From NCBI GenBank assembly GCA_041648755.1, contig JBAZOJ010000038.1:1-19210 (forward strand): a DNA stretch of 19,210 nucleotides. Direction: 5' to 3'. The notes beneath the pieces are model-generated. The model worked only from the letters and a program-made list of their open reading frames with translations. It searched no databases and was not told where the DNA came from. Shown piece after piece: positions 1-8,600 of the stretch; positions within the stretch are counted from its first letter, which is position 1, and each line of letters opens with the position of its first letter. The DNA is from JBAZOJ01 sp041648755. Its GTDB lineage: Bacteria > Planctomycetota > B143-G9. The translations under genes were made by a program, and so were the position numbers.

Positions 1-3000
1 CGCATCAACGCACCCCCGAGAGGAGAAGAAAGCGCTGTAATGTCGCCTCCATGCATCCGGACAATATCCCGGCAGATGGACAGCCCGATCCCTGTTCCGC
101 CGAAGCGACGGGTTGATGCAGAATCTACCTGATAGAACCTCTCGAAGATGCGCTCCCGTTCGTCAGGCGGAATTCCGGGCCCACTATCCCCGACCTCGAT
201 ACTGGTGTGGGTGCCCCTATCGTCCAAGCCTGCACTGACGGATATGTTCCCCTGCTTGGGGGTGAATTTGGCGGCATTGTCGAGCAGATTGGTCAAGAGC
301 CGAAGAATTTTCTCCCTGTCCGCAAACAACTCCATGCTGCCTGGGATTTCGACAATCAGGTTGATCCCGCGATCCCTGAGGACAGGATCAAAACCCGCGG
401 CAATCTCCGCAACCAAGTCGGCAAGCACGAAACGTGTCAACTGCAGTTTCTCGTCTCCGCGCTCCATTCGTGCGAAGTTGAGAAGATTCTCGATCAAAGC
501 GACGAGACGATCCACATTTCGCAGGGCAACTCGCAGGCCCTTTGATTGACGTTCCGATACTTCACCCAGGAAGCCGCCAAGGGTCATCTCGATGTAGCCG
601 CGGACACTGACCAGCGGGGTTCGCAGCTCGTGGGACACGTTCGCCAGAAGATTCGATTTCATCTCATCGAGGGTCTGCAGTTCCATGTTGACGCTTCTGA
701 GTTCACGCACAAGTTCCGAGGATCTGTAGGCCAGGCTGAATTGTCCTGCAAGTGCTCTAATGAACTCCCTGTCCAACTGAGGGAATCGGCGGGCGAACTG
801 AGTCTGCACCAGAAGCAGCAGGGCTTTTCTTCGGCCGTTGACCACGACCGGAATAAGGGCCATGCTCTTGATCCCGCCAATCGCTGCAAAGTCCCGGATT
901 ATCTTATTGTCAGCCTTCTGGGCACGCTCAATCCATCGGTTCTCCTCGGTATCCAGAGTGTCCAGCAACTGGGGGAGTGCCTTCGCGAAAGTGTCCAAGC
1001 CATCCGGGCATCCGATCGGAGCGCAACCGGCGACGGTACACACTTCCGGCGTGACCCGCAGGATGGCCGCGAAATCCAGGGCCAGGGAATCGATGATCCG
1101 CTGAAGCGCGAGTGCAGTGAAACGCTCTTCGGCAGGGGATGCGAGAAGTTCGGTAGTAATCTGAGCAAGACCTGCTGATTTAGCCGCTTCGGCCTGCATG
1201 CTCTCAACAAGGGAGAGATTGGTCAGGCTGATTCCCAACTGAGGAGACAGAATTCGCAGCAGACGCAGGTCGCTCTCAAGGAATTTTCGCCTGCCCGCAC
1301 GTCCAATGACCAGTACGCCGCAAATCTGACCGCGAGCCTCCAACGGTACGGCAATCACGCGATAATTTTCGTGCAGGCCTTCAATGAGATCTTTTGCTCC
1401 GCGCCCAACATGCTCCTGAATTTCCCCCGTCCTGAATGCGCTCCCAACTATGCCCTCGACAGAACAGAATTCGACTCGAAGCAGTTCAGAGTCTGTCAAC
1501 CCGACCGATGCCCGGGCCTGGAGATGCCCGTCGCTATCTGCAGGCAAGTAGATTACGCTGAAATTCGCGTCGAAACGGCTTGAGATGATCTCCAAGGCAT
1601 CCCGGCCCACGTCCGAGATTTCCATGGAAGTGGCGATTACGTCGGCTACCTCATTCAGCAGACGCAATTCCTCGTTTTGCCTGGCAAGCAGTTCTTCCAG
1701 GTGTCGGCGTTCCGTAAGGTCAGCTATGGAAACGACAAAGCCCGCGAGACCTCCGTCTGCGCCGAGCCTTGGGCATATACCTGTGAAGCCGGAGAAAGAA
1801 CTGCCATCATTCTTACGCCATCTGCATTCGCAGAATACTGGCTCGCCCTTTTCGCGACTCTCGGAAAGCACATTTTGGAATGCCTCGCTTCCGCCGGAAA
1901 CAAAATCGCGCCATGGCTTTCCGGCAAGCTCCTCTTTCGTGTAGCGAGTAAGGTCGTAGAAGCGCTGGTTGTGGAAGGCTATCTTCTCATTGGAGTCCAG
2001 CGCCAGTACGGCATCGCCCATCGCATCCATCATTTCCTGCGTGAGATCCCGCTGGATCTCCAGAGAATCGGCCCGCCTCTGCAAATCGGCAACCATGCGG
2101 GAATTTTCTATTCCCATGCCGATTTGTGCGCCGACAGCCTCAAGAGTAGAACGGAGTTCACGGGTAAGTTGCACCTTCCGGTTTCCGAGAAGGGACAGCA
2201 CACCGATTGTACGACCGTGAAAAATGATCGGAAGGTTCACGCGCGAGACAAAGCCGGAGACGAGCATCAACCTGCTTTCTTCGTCCTCGATCGACACCGG
2301 GTCGAGAGTAGTCAAAGCCCCGCTCTGTGCGCATCTCCCCGGGCTCATCTGTCCGACCTGCAATATGGCCTGGCGGCGCGCGAACGGCTCTGGAATGCCA
2401 CTCCAAGAGTGCATTATCAGTTCCTCGCCGTCCACAAGAAAGAGAGTCGATCCCACAAAGACAGTCTCTGTAAGTCTGCCGAGCACATCGGCCATAGCAC
2501 GTTCAAGATTGCCTTCCAGGCCGACTGTTTGGGCGATTTTGCCAAGCATCTCCACTTGTCGAGTAAAGCGACGAACCTGTTCGCCACCTTCCGAGCCAAT
2601 TGTTTCGGCAACGGATATAAGAATAAAGTCCACCCGGTCATCAGAAAGCGATATCGGTGATGCAGCAATCGAGAAGACTCGTCCCCCCATGTCAGCGCCC
2701 CATTTCACAGGGTCCAGAGTCACTGAGTTGAGTGACACCGCTTCGCCGGCAAGGGATCGCTTCAGGGAAGAAAGAGGGGGGTCAACCAGGAGGGGATGTT
2801 CCCGTAACGACAGTCTTCGCTGAAGTGGGGCCATCCTTTGCTGGCCGATCAGCGCAATGCCGGCACGATTGGCGGTCGCCAACTGTCCGGAAGATGTGAA
2901 CAAATAGATGGCTGCGGGTGAATCCTCGAACAGAGAGATTGTCCCGGCGGACAGGCGGTAGATGGGAGTCTTGTTGCCTCGTGCACCAAGCCTTCGGTGG

Positions 3001-3278
3001 AGATAGGCCTGAATGGGGGACAGAAATGGGGAGAACAGAGGCTTGTCGTCGTCCTTGCCCATCACCTTCGATAATTCGACCAATGCTGCGGCGATGACGG
3101 CCAAGTCCGCCCCGCCGCTGATCAAGGCCGCGATCGAATGATCGAGTTCCTCACCGGTTCCACCCGAAGCGACAATGGAGGCGAAGCTCAACCACTGGGT
3201 TTTGCTTACACCGCAGTTGCGGGAGAGAAAGTCACTCGAGCGGGAATACCAAGGTCCGAAAGTGTGTTCTGCCTTCAT
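1..3278 (-). CDS. Multi-sensor soluble histidine kinase (PAS-GAF-PAS-GAF-GAF-HisKA-HATPase), 3' end missing
   Basis: The minus strand stays open from the ATG at 3278-3276 to the left edge (1092 codons plus two bases), so only the last residues are missing. An in-frame TGA lies two codons upstream (3284-3282), which makes this ATG the earliest possible start. The H-box (SHELRTP) puts the phospho-acceptor at His883. It is followed by the N-box LLDNAAKFT (Asn1001), the G1 box GDSGPGIP, the F-box FERFYQVD and the G2 box GGTGIGLS, all of a normal HATPase_c domain. Before the kinase core I read a PAS-like segment (about 117-240), a GAF (about 265-400), a second PAS (about 430-550, ending in the linker DLTERRHLEELL), a GAF (about 560-700) and a third GAF (about 715-865). 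Residues 1-110 match nothing I recognise. There is no signal peptide or membrane segment, so it should sense a cytoplasmic cue. The family autophosphorylates on His and passes phosphate to a response regulator; none is visible here. The ligand is unknown. Confidence 0.93.
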   Translation of the reverse strand, partial: MKAEHTFGPWYSRSSDFLSRNCGVSKTQWLSFASIVASGGTGEELDHSIAALISGGADLAVIAAALVELSKVMGKDDDKPLFSPFLSPIQAYLHRRLGARGNKTPIYRLSAGTISLFEDSPAAIYLFTSSGQLATANRAGIALIGQQRMAPLQRRLSLREHPLLVDPPLSSLKRSLAGEAVSLNSVTLDPVKWGADMGGRVFSIAASPISLSDDRVDFILISVAETIGSEGGEQVRRFTRQVEMLGKIAQTVGLEGNLERAMADVLGRLTETVFVGSTLFLVDGEELIMHSWSGIPEPFARRQAILQVGQMSPGRCAQSGALTTLDPVSIEDEESRLMLVSGFVSRVNLPIIFHGRTIGVLSLLGNRKVQLTRELRSTLEAVGAQIGMGIENSRMVADLQRRADSLEIQRDLTQEMMDAMGDAVLALDSNEKIAFHNQRFYDLTRYTKEELAGKPWRDFVSGGSEAFQNVLSESREKGEPVFCECRWRKNDGSSFSGFTGICPRLGADGGLAGFVVSIADLTERRHLEELLARQNEELRLLNEVADVIATSMEISDVGRDALEIISSRFDANFSVIYLPADSDGHLQARASVGLTDSELLRVEFCSVEGIVGSAFRTGEIQEHVGRGAKDLIEGLHENYRVIAVPLEARGQICGVLVIGRAGRRKFLESDLRLLRILSPQLGISLTNLSLVESMQAEAAKSAGLAQITTELLASPAEERFTALALQRIIDSLALDFAAILRVTPEVCTVAGCAPIGCPDGLDTFAKALPQLLDTLDTEENRWIERAQKADNKIIRDFAAIGGIKSMALIPVVVNGRRKALLLLVQTQFARRFPQLDREFIRALAGQFSLAYRSSELVRELRSVNMELQTLDEMKSNLLANVSHELRTPLVSVRGYIEMTLGGFLGEVSERQSKGLRVALRNVDRLVALIENLLNFARMERGDEKLQLTRFVLADLVAEIAAGFDPVLRDRGINLIVEIPGSMELFADREKILRLLTNLLDNAAKFTPKQGNISVSAGLDDRGTHTSIEVGDSGPGIPPDERERIFERFYQVDSASTRRFGGTGIGLSICRDIVRMHGGDITALSSPLGGALM

Positions 3279-3303
3279 GGGTCAGTTACCCCCGTACGTC
3301 ACT

Positions 3304-3331
3304 ATTTTACGGCCTGTGGCGGGATATCCAA
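3304..3331 (-). promoter_or_regulatory. Probable sigma70-type promoter of the histidine kinase gene
   Basis: Read on the minus strand, TTGGAT (3331-3326) is followed by a 16-nt spacer and TAAAAT (3309-3304). Transcription would start near 3297, giving a leader of about 20 nt before the ATG at 3278. A GGGGG run in that leader is only a poor ribosome binding site. The site lies back to back with the rightward promoter at 3388-3396. The spacing and hexamers are good, but this is prediction by eye. Confidence 0.5.
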
Positions 3332-3387
3332 GACAGCAGGGCGGGACGGCAAAAATGGAGACTCACTGTCCGCTTATGCATCGAATC

Positions 3388-3396
3388 TGCTATAAT
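3388..3396 (+). promoter_or_regulatory. Extended -10 promoter positioned for a leaderless transcript
   Basis: TGCTATAAT is a perfect extended -10 element (TGn plus TATAAT at 3391-3396). Exactly 6 nt separate it from the ATG at 3403, so the usual start site (about 7 nt past the -10 box) falls on the A of the start codon. No Shine-Dalgarno sequence precedes that ATG and no convincing -35 box is present, which fits an extended -10 promoter. The same arrangement recurs at 18246-18253. Confidence 0.6.
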
Positions 3397-3402
3397 TGTG
3401 CT

Positions 3403-5220
3403 ATGTACGTCAGGGCTTTCACGGCACTTACAGTTTTGTTGCTGCTCCTCTCCTTTGTGCAGGGAGAGGAACAACAGTCGTTCGATCAGGCAGTAAGCCT
3501 GCTTCGATCACGATACTTGAGCGATCGCGAATCCGGAGCAGCGATCCTTGACGACATTTCCGTCGTCTCAGCAAAGCAGTTGATCGGCTTGCTTTCCGAG
3601 CCTGACGCTCGTGTTGCCACTTATGCTGCGTCAGCACTCATCAAACGCAAGGAAACAGAAGCCGTTCCCGGGATTTTCGAGCTGATGCGCAGATCCTCAT
3701 CCTCTTGTGTGGCGATTCTTGCGCTGCTTCCCGAGATGGGCTCCGATGGATACGATCCCTACTTGTTTGATCTTGCTCAATCACAAGACGAACTGGTTGC
3801 AGAGTCAGCGATCCAATGCCTTTCGAGATTTGTCTCGATGCCCGCGATATCAGGCAATATGCTGCCCATTTTATGCAGAATGCTGCGGTCCGGTTCTTTA
3901 GCCTCCCGCATGACCGCCGAGAGCATCCTTTCCTCTGCCGGAGCCTCCGCAATACCGGCTCTGCTCCAAATCCTGGCGGAACCTTTTCCGGCAAACATAA
4001 GCGCATGTATCGCCCTGTCGAAGATGGGCTCGGTCGCCGCGGAGGCACTATTGGAGTTCCTCAGGACAAATGGCTGCCGTGGAACAGAGTCAGTTCTGGC
4101 CGCGGAGGCTCTATGTTCAATGGAGCCTCCTCCTCCCGTCGAGTCGGTTTCCTGGCTACTGAATTCTCCCAATGAGTTGGTTCGTGCCAGGACGGCCGGG
4201 TCTCTGCACCGCCTTTCAGTTGCCGATAGCGGGACGCTGTTCAACTCGGCAGTGAATGACTCTGCTGCAGCAGTGCGTGCCTCGGCTTTGGTGGCTCTTG
4301 CGAAAATGAAAGAACCCCCTCTGCTCCTTCGCGCAGACCTCATAGTGTCACGACTTGGCGATGCCTTTTCCGAGGTCAGAGCGGCTGCACTGTCTGCCGC
4401 TTCAAACTTCAAGCTACGTGCCGCAGTCCCTCAATGGCCAATGTTGATGAAGGACCCATCGCGGGAAATCGTGGCCAACGCCCTGTGGACGGCAGGGAAT
4501 CTGGGCGATGCATCTCTCGCTCCCGCCCTTCGGCCCTTCCTTGCATCTTCAGGACCTGAGCGCATCGCGGCCGCCAAATCCATGCTGCAACTGGGGCTTC
4601 AGGAAGGGCAGGGAGTGCTGGTCGCCGCACTGGATAGCGATAACCCTCCGCGGAAGTACGCCATTTACGCGCTCTCTTTTGCACGTGGGCGAGAAGCAGT
4701 GGACGAGATACTCAAGAGGGTGCGTTCCTACAATCCGGAAGACCTTCAAGTGGCCCGTTACGCGCTGTTTTCGATCACCGGTGCAATGCTGGAAATTCCA
4801 GAGTGGCAATCCTGGTGGAGCCGGTATTCGGGCTTCTGGAGTCCTGCCGAGAGGGTCGGAATAGCTGACGCCTTCATCGGCGAACTGTATGAGAAGGCTG
4901 GACTTTTCCAAGTGGCTCGCGAATACTATGACAGGGCAGCGGAATTGGCGCCATCGTATCCGAAAGCACACGACGGTCGAGCGAGGATGCTGTTGATGGC
5001 AGGTGACCAACTGTCCGCAAAGGCCGCATTGGAGGAGGCAACCAAGGCCGTTACCATGCTCCCGTTGCCTGAGTTTTATCTGACGCAGGCACAAGCCTTC
5101 ATCGGTCTCGGGATGGACTCGGAAGCGCTCGCGGCAGTCCAGAAGGGACTTAGCTTACCTGAGCGGCTTCCGGCACTGGTGGAGATGGAGAAAATCCTGC
5201 TTGGAAGGTCTCCTCGATGA
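3403..5220 (+). CDS. Exported HEAT-repeat protein with C-terminal TPR region
   Basis: 605 residues. The frame is open further upstream (to an ATG at 3175), but that part runs antisense to the kinase and lacks features of a real N terminus. The ATG at 3403 gives a normal signal peptide (MYVRAFTA then VLLLLLSF, cleavage near VQG/EE) and lies just after a strong -10 box, so I chose it. Residues about 25-455 are tandem helical HEAT-like repeats with recurring A-x-x-AL-x-x-A/L patterns. They end in an ITG...EWQSWW block (about 458-472). Residues about 485-600 look like TPRs (for example AREYYDRAAELAPSYPKAHDGRA). HEAT and TPR solenoids are protein-binding scaffolds, so a periplasmic or envelope scaffold is likely, but no partner can be named. 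The stop overlaps the next gene by ATGA, so it is probably the first gene of the envelope operon. A second exported HEAT protein closes the same gene run at 9708. Confidence 0.85.
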   Translation: MYVRAFTALTVLLLLLSFVQGEEQQSFDQAVSLLRSRYLSDRESGAAILDDISVVSAKQLIGLLSEPDARVATYAASALIKRKETEAVPGIFELMRRSSSSCVAILALLPEMGSDGYDPYLFDLAQSQDELVAESAIQCLSRFVSMPAISGNMLPILCRMLRSGSLASRMTAESILSSAGASAIPALLQILAEPFPANISACIALSKMGSVAAEALLEFLRTNGCRGTESVLAAEALCSMEPPPPVESVSWLLNSPNELVRARTAGSLHRLSVADSGTLFNSAVNDSAAAVRASALVALAKMKEPPLLLRADLIVSRLGDAFSEVRAAALSAASNFKLRAAVPQWPMLMKDPSREIVANALWTAGNLGDASLAPALRPFLASSGPERIAAAKSMLQLGLQEGQGVLVAALDSDNPPRKYAIYALSFARGREAVDEILKRVRSYNPEDLQVARYALFSITGAMLEIPEWQSWWSRYSGFWSPAERVGIADAFIGELYEKAGLFQVAREYYDRAAELAPSYPKAHDGRARMLLMAGDQLSAKAALEEATKAVTMLPLPEFYLTQAQAFIGLGMDSEALAAVQKGLSLPERLPALVEMEKILLGRSPR

Positions 5221-5990
5221 CGCTTCCAGTTGTGACCAGCATCGCGGTAGAAGCTGACGCCGAGCTTCTTTTTGCAGGCGATATGCATTTGAGAACGGCC
5301 GATGAACCCAATGCCGCAGCACTTCTGGAACTCTTGTCACATCACGGGCGAGCCAATCGCTACCTGATCCTGCTTGGAGACGTATTCTACTTCTACTTCG
5401 AGAACAGGAAAGTGCCGATCAAAGAGTTCCATTGGCTCATAGGCGCCCTCGAAAGCAATGCCGCGTCATGGGGTGCAATTGTCCTTCTCCGGGGCAACAG
5501 GGACTTTCTTCTGGGGAGCACGGGCACATTTCCCCGATGCCTGCATTCTGGCGGCGACTGCCTGGTCATTGAGCGCGGAAAATCCAGAATCCTGGCTACA
5601 CATGGAGACACGTTTCTCCGAGGTGACTGGTCGTACGTGGTCTTTCGGAAGTTGATCCGCAGCGGAATGGTTCGATGGGCAGCCAAGAACATTTGGCCCC
5701 CGTTGGGCGTCAAAATTGTCGGAGCTCTTCGGTGGATAACATTTCGCCGCAGACAAGGGAAGGCGAAGCCGCCGAATTTCGAAGAGATCCTTTCGGCGTC
5801 AGCGGAGCACAAGGCGGACACAGTGGTATTTGGCCACTTCCATCGGCAAATCTCGCCGGATGAGTTCCCATGGAAGGTGCCGAGTGCTTTCTGCATCGGT
5901 TCATGGGAAAATGGATCAGCTCCTGTGCTCGTTATGACTGCTGATAGTGCCCGCACCGTCGAAGTCAGGAATCTGGACGAGAAAGGCTGA
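5217..5990 (+). CDS. lpxH: LpxH-like calcineurin-type metallophosphoesterase (UDP-2,3-diacylglucosamine hydrolase family)
   Basis: 257 residues, close to the usual LpxH size of about 240. LpxH cleaves the pyrophosphate bond of UDP-2,3-diacylglucosamine to give lipid X plus UMP, at the cytoplasmic face of the inner membrane. The metal-ligand motifs appear in order: GDMHL (D22, H24), LLGDVF (D55), RGNRDFL (N94), THGD (H129) and FGHFH (H207, H209). The GNRDF form is typical of LpxH rather than generic phosphoesterases. A basic/hydrophobic segment around 140-180 corresponds to the lipid-binding insertion. The ATG overlaps the stop of the HEAT gene (ATGA), showing translational coupling. An acyltransferase and an LptF/G permease lie downstream, which supports a lipid A role. 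The GDVFYFYF stretch differs from the proteobacterial GDLFExW form, so another lipid-linked substrate is possible. Confidence 0.8.
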   Translation: MTLPVVTSIAVEADAELLFAGDMHLRTADEPNAAALLELLSHHGRANRYLILLGDVFYFYFENRKVPIKEFHWLIGALESNAASWGAIVLLRGNRDFLLGSTGTFPRCLHSGGDCLVIERGKSRILATHGDTFLRGDWSYVVFRKLIRSGMVRWAAKNIWPPLGVKIVGALRWITFRRRQGKAKPPNFEEILSASAEHKADTVVFGHFHRQISPDEFPWKVPSAFCIGSWENGSAPVLVMTADSARTVEVRNLDEKG

Positions 5991-5991
5991 A

Positions 5992-7023
5992 ATGGACATC
6001 ATCAGGATTTTCGAATATGCGGTCGAGCACGGCGCTTCTGACGTGATACTGTCAGCGGGAAGTGCTCCGCTTCTTCGCATCGATGGTAGCATCGAACGGC
6101 TGGGTAGACGGGAGTTGACTGCCGAGGACGTCAAGTCGATGGCATATTCCGTTATCGACAAGTCCCAAGTAGCTCGCTTCGAGCAAACACACGAGTTGGA
6201 TTTCTCGATTTCCGTGGGACAGAAGTACCGCTTCCGCGGGAATGTCGCGCATCAGAGAGGCACAATTACCGCAGTGTTTCGGCACATACCTTCGAGAATC
6301 CCGTCGTTCGCTGAACTCGCTCTGCCCCAGACGCTTGAGGAACTATGCTCAGCTCATTCAGGACTGTTCCTGATAACCGGTGCGACAGGGATGGGCAAGA
6401 GCACTACTCTTGCCTCGATGATCGCCTTTATCAATGCCACCCGCAAAGTGCACGTCATCACCATTGAAGACCCTATCGAATTTGTTCATACCAATCGTCA
6501 CGCGGTGATTGAGCAGCGTGAACTTGGCACTGACACCAATTCGTTTGACGTTGCGTTACGCCAGGCACTTCGCCAATCTCCCGACGTGATAATGGTCGGA
6601 GAGATGCGCGATCTTGACACGATGGCCACGGCAATCACCGCTGCAGAAACGGGGCATCTCGTTTTCGCGACATTGCACACGCGCGACGCCTCGCAGTCAA
6701 TCGACCGGGTAACCGACTCGTTTCCTCCCCACCAACAGAACCAGATTCGCGAGCAGCTTTCGGTATCCCTTCTCGGGGTTCTGAGCCAGCGTTTGTTTGC
6801 GAGAATCGGCGGTGGGCGGGTTGTTTGTACGGAACTGCTCATCAATAACTCCGCGAGCGCCAACTTGATTCGCGAGCAGAAGGTCTATCAACTGCCTACC
6901 GTCATCGAGACCAATGCGCGGACAGGCATGCACACATTCGAGAGATCGCTTAAGGAACTGGTAAGCCGCAGCATGATCGAGAAGGTCGATGCTGAGAAGT
7001 TCCTTGGGCGGCCGATCGGATAA
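5992..7023 (+). CDS. pilT: Type IV pilus retraction ATPase PilT
   Basis: 343 residues, the normal PilT length. This hexameric cytoplasmic AAA+-like motor depolymerises type IV pili and drives twitching and retraction-dependent DNA uptake. I see the N-terminal PAS-like domain (SDVILSAGSAPLLRIDG), Walker A GATGMGKST (130-138), Asp box ITIEDPIEF (156-164), Walker B VIMVGEMRD with catalytic Glu204, and His box GHLVFATLHT (221-230). The C-terminal signature NLIREQKVYQLPTVIE matches PilT rather than PilB or PilU. The frame opens earlier (5947), but the ATG at 5992, one base after the lpxH stop and behind an AAAGG, gives the canonical N terminus. The fifth P-loop position is Met where Ser is usual; the consensus GxxxxGKS/T tolerates this. 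No other pilus genes are in the window, which is unusual since pilT often sits with pil genes. Confidence 0.93.
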   Translation: MDIIRIFEYAVEHGASDVILSAGSAPLLRIDGSIERLGRRELTAEDVKSMAYSVIDKSQVARFEQTHELDFSISVGQKYRFRGNVAHQRGTITAVFRHIPSRIPSFAELALPQTLEELCSAHSGLFLITGATGMGKSTTLASMIAFINATRKVHVITIEDPIEFVHTNRHAVIEQRELGTDTNSFDVALRQALRQSPDVIMVGEMRDLDTMATAITAAETGHLVFATLHTRDASQSIDRVTDSFPPHQQNQIREQLSVSLLGVLSQRLFARIGGGRVVCTELLINNSASANLIREQKVYQLPTVIETNARTGMHTFERSLKELVSRSMIEKVDAEKFLGRPIG

Positions 7024-7032
7024 GGAGGTTGC

Positions 7033-7677
7033 GTGGAGGCTCTGCTTTTTCTTATCTATGGCTTGATTCTCCTTCACCCGAGCATCAAGTTCCTGAGAGA
7101 TGGGAATTCCGCCTTATTGAGCGGCAGGATTGCGCCACTCCTGCTGGTTCCGGCTATCCTGTTGCCTAACCTCAATTGGACACTCCTTTATCTTCTGCCC
7201 GGTCATCGCCTTGACACGAATTTCTCACTCAATGTAGCCGCTCCATTTCTGTGGGTTTCCGGTTCAATCTTCGTAGTCCTTTTTGGCTTGTGCGCTTTAC
7301 TGCAGATTCGCAGAGGGGAGGGCGTGGCTGCAAGGGATGAGCGATCCCGACTCGAGGGAAAGGCGAGGCTCGCGATGACCGAAGGGCGAATGGATGATGC
7401 TGTGGCCTGCTACGAGGCTGCCTTGCGATTGTCACCTGACGACTTTGCCTCACACTACCGATTGGCGCGTGCCCTGCTAAAGGCAGGATACTTCAAGAAG
7501 GCCTATGACGAACTCCTGATCACCGTCGACCAGACTCCAACGGAAGATAGAAAAGAAGTGCTTTCGCGCGCAATCAGTCTGCTCGACTCTTTCCCGAAGA
7601 CAGGCACCCTGGCCGAGAATTTCCGAAACGACTGTCGCAGGAGGTTCCCTGACGAGTCGGCTGCTTTGGGTGGATGA
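7033..7677 (+). CDS. Membrane-anchored TPR protein
   Basis: 214 residues from a GTG start behind a strong ribosome binding site (AAGGAGG at 7022-7028, 4-nt spacer). Three hydrophobic segments occupy the N-terminal half (about 1-20, 32-55 and 70-94). A TPR-like region follows at about 112-190, including GRMDDAVACYEAALRLSPDD and a second helical pair, GYFKKAYDELLITVDQTP. The tail is short and basic. I recognise no named family. A TPR domain tethered to the inner membrane would fit a docking or assembly role. It lies 9 nt after pilT, and its stop overlaps the acyltransferase start (ATGA). It could serve either the pilus or the lipid A enzymes; the sequence does not decide. Confidence 0.75.
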   Translation: MEALLFLIYGLILLHPSIKFLRDGNSALLSGRIAPLLLVPAILLPNLNWTLLYLLPGHRLDTNFSLNVAAPFLWVSGSIFVVLFGLCALLQIRRGEGVAARDERSRLEGKARLAMTEGRMDDAVACYEAALRLSPDDFASHYRLARALLKAGYFKKAYDELLITVDQTPTEDRKEVLSRAISLLDSFPKTGTLAENFRNDCRRRFPDESAALGG

Positions 7678-8600
7678 ACGAGCACATGAGAGGGCGAATT
7701 GTCCCGGGCCTGCTTTCGTTTCTTCTATTCGTGCTGAGTTTGATGCCGAAGGGAATGTGCGTGGCCGTCTGCAAGGGCATGGCAGGCCTGTGGTACGCAA
7801 TGGATCGCAAGCATCGAAGGAAAGTACTGTTTGACATCGACCGCACTCCCTTGGCGAAGCTTTCTGCTAAGGAGAAGGTGAAGATCTGTCGGGGCATGTA
7901 TCGGCATCTGGGGATAATGCTGGCCGAAATCTCCAAGTTCCGGTCCTGGCCAGCCGAAAGGGTCAAGGAATGTCTCCATGTCCCGGACGTTGAGCGGCTG
8001 CGACAAGTCGCGGGCCAAGGAGGCTGCATCTTCATAACGGCGCACTTCGGCAATTGGGAGCTTTCGGGAATGGCAGCGCCACTTCATGGTATCCCGCTGG
8101 CAGCATTGGCCAGGCCGCTCAAAGATTCGAGCATCGACGCTATGCTCAACCGAGGCCGAGAGCGGTTTGGTCAGAAAATACTTGTCAAATTCAACGCAAT
8201 GCTTGAGGTAGTGCGCGCGCTAAGAAGTGGCTACAATATGGGCCTGCTGATCGACCAGGATGCCGAGCGCGAGTGCATCTTTGTGCCATTTCTCGGAGAG
8301 AACGCAGGAACGCTGATCGTGCCCGCGAAGCTCGCATGCAGACTTGGAGTTCCCGTCTACTGCATGATGGCGCATCGAGTCGCACCCTTCAAGCACGAGG
8401 TAAAGGTCATTGGCCCGCTGACACTACCGACTGGCGACGACGCGGTGAGGGAGACGGCAATCATGTTCAACGAAGTGATCGGGGCCGAGATCATGGAGCA
8501 TCCAGAGCAGTGGCTGTGGCTTCATCACAGATGGAAAACGGCGGATCGGCGCGGCTTGACTTCCGCTTCCGGCTACAACAAGGACATGAAGACCGGATGA
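7674..8600 (+). CDS. LpxL/HtrB-type lysophospholipid (lipid A) acyltransferase
   Basis: 308 residues, the usual size for the LpxL/LpxM/HtrB family. These enzymes add secondary acyl chains to lipid A precursors at the inner membrane. One N-terminal membrane helix (about 11-30) is followed by the catalytic HFGNWE motif (H124-x4-E129). Next come the substrate-binding block QDAERECIFVPFLG...AGT and the family's terminal signature WLWLHHRWK. The start ATG overlaps the preceding stop (ATGA), and its own stop overlaps the LptF/G start in the same way. Neighbouring lpxH-like and LptF/G-like genes strengthen the lipid A assignment. The acyl donor and position, and whether it is LpxL or LpxM, cannot be read from the sequence; acylation of another glycolipid remains possible. 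Confidence 0.85.
   Translation: MNEHMRGRIVPGLLSFLLFVLSLMPKGMCVAVCKGMAGLWYAMDRKHRRKVLFDIDRTPLAKLSAKEKVKICRGMYRHLGIMLAEISKFRSWPAERVKECLHVPDVERLRQVAGQGGCIFITAHFGNWELSGMAAPLHGIPLAALARPLKDSSIDAMLNRGRERFGQKILVKFNAMLEVVRALRSGYNMGLLIDQDAERECIFVPFLGENAGTLIVPAKLACRLGVPVYCMMAHRVAPFKHEVKVIGPLTLPTGDDAVRETAIMFNEVIGAEIMEHPEQWLWLHHRWKTADRRGLTSASGYNKDMKTG

Noticed and set aside
130..138. Met instead of Ser in the PilT P-loop (GATGMGKST, residue numbering) as a sign of inactivity
   Set aside because: The variable position of the Walker A motif tolerates this; the Lys, Ser/Thr, catalytic Glu204 and His box are all intact.
546..2660. Long plus-strand open frames (210 and 327 codons) opposite the kinase gene
   Set aside because: They are antisense shadows of one uninterrupted minus-strand frame with a full set of kinase motifs; their translations show no domain and no plausible ribosome binding sites.
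3175..3402. N-terminal extension of the HEAT/TPR protein from the ATG at 3175
   Set aside because: It overlaps the kinase start antisense, would bury the signal peptide inside the protein, and runs across both predicted divergent promoters.
8273..8596. 108-residue N-terminal extension of the LptF/G protein
   Set aside because: It lies wholly within the acyltransferase gene in another frame; the ATG at 8597 in an ATGA overlap gives the family's normal N terminus and length.
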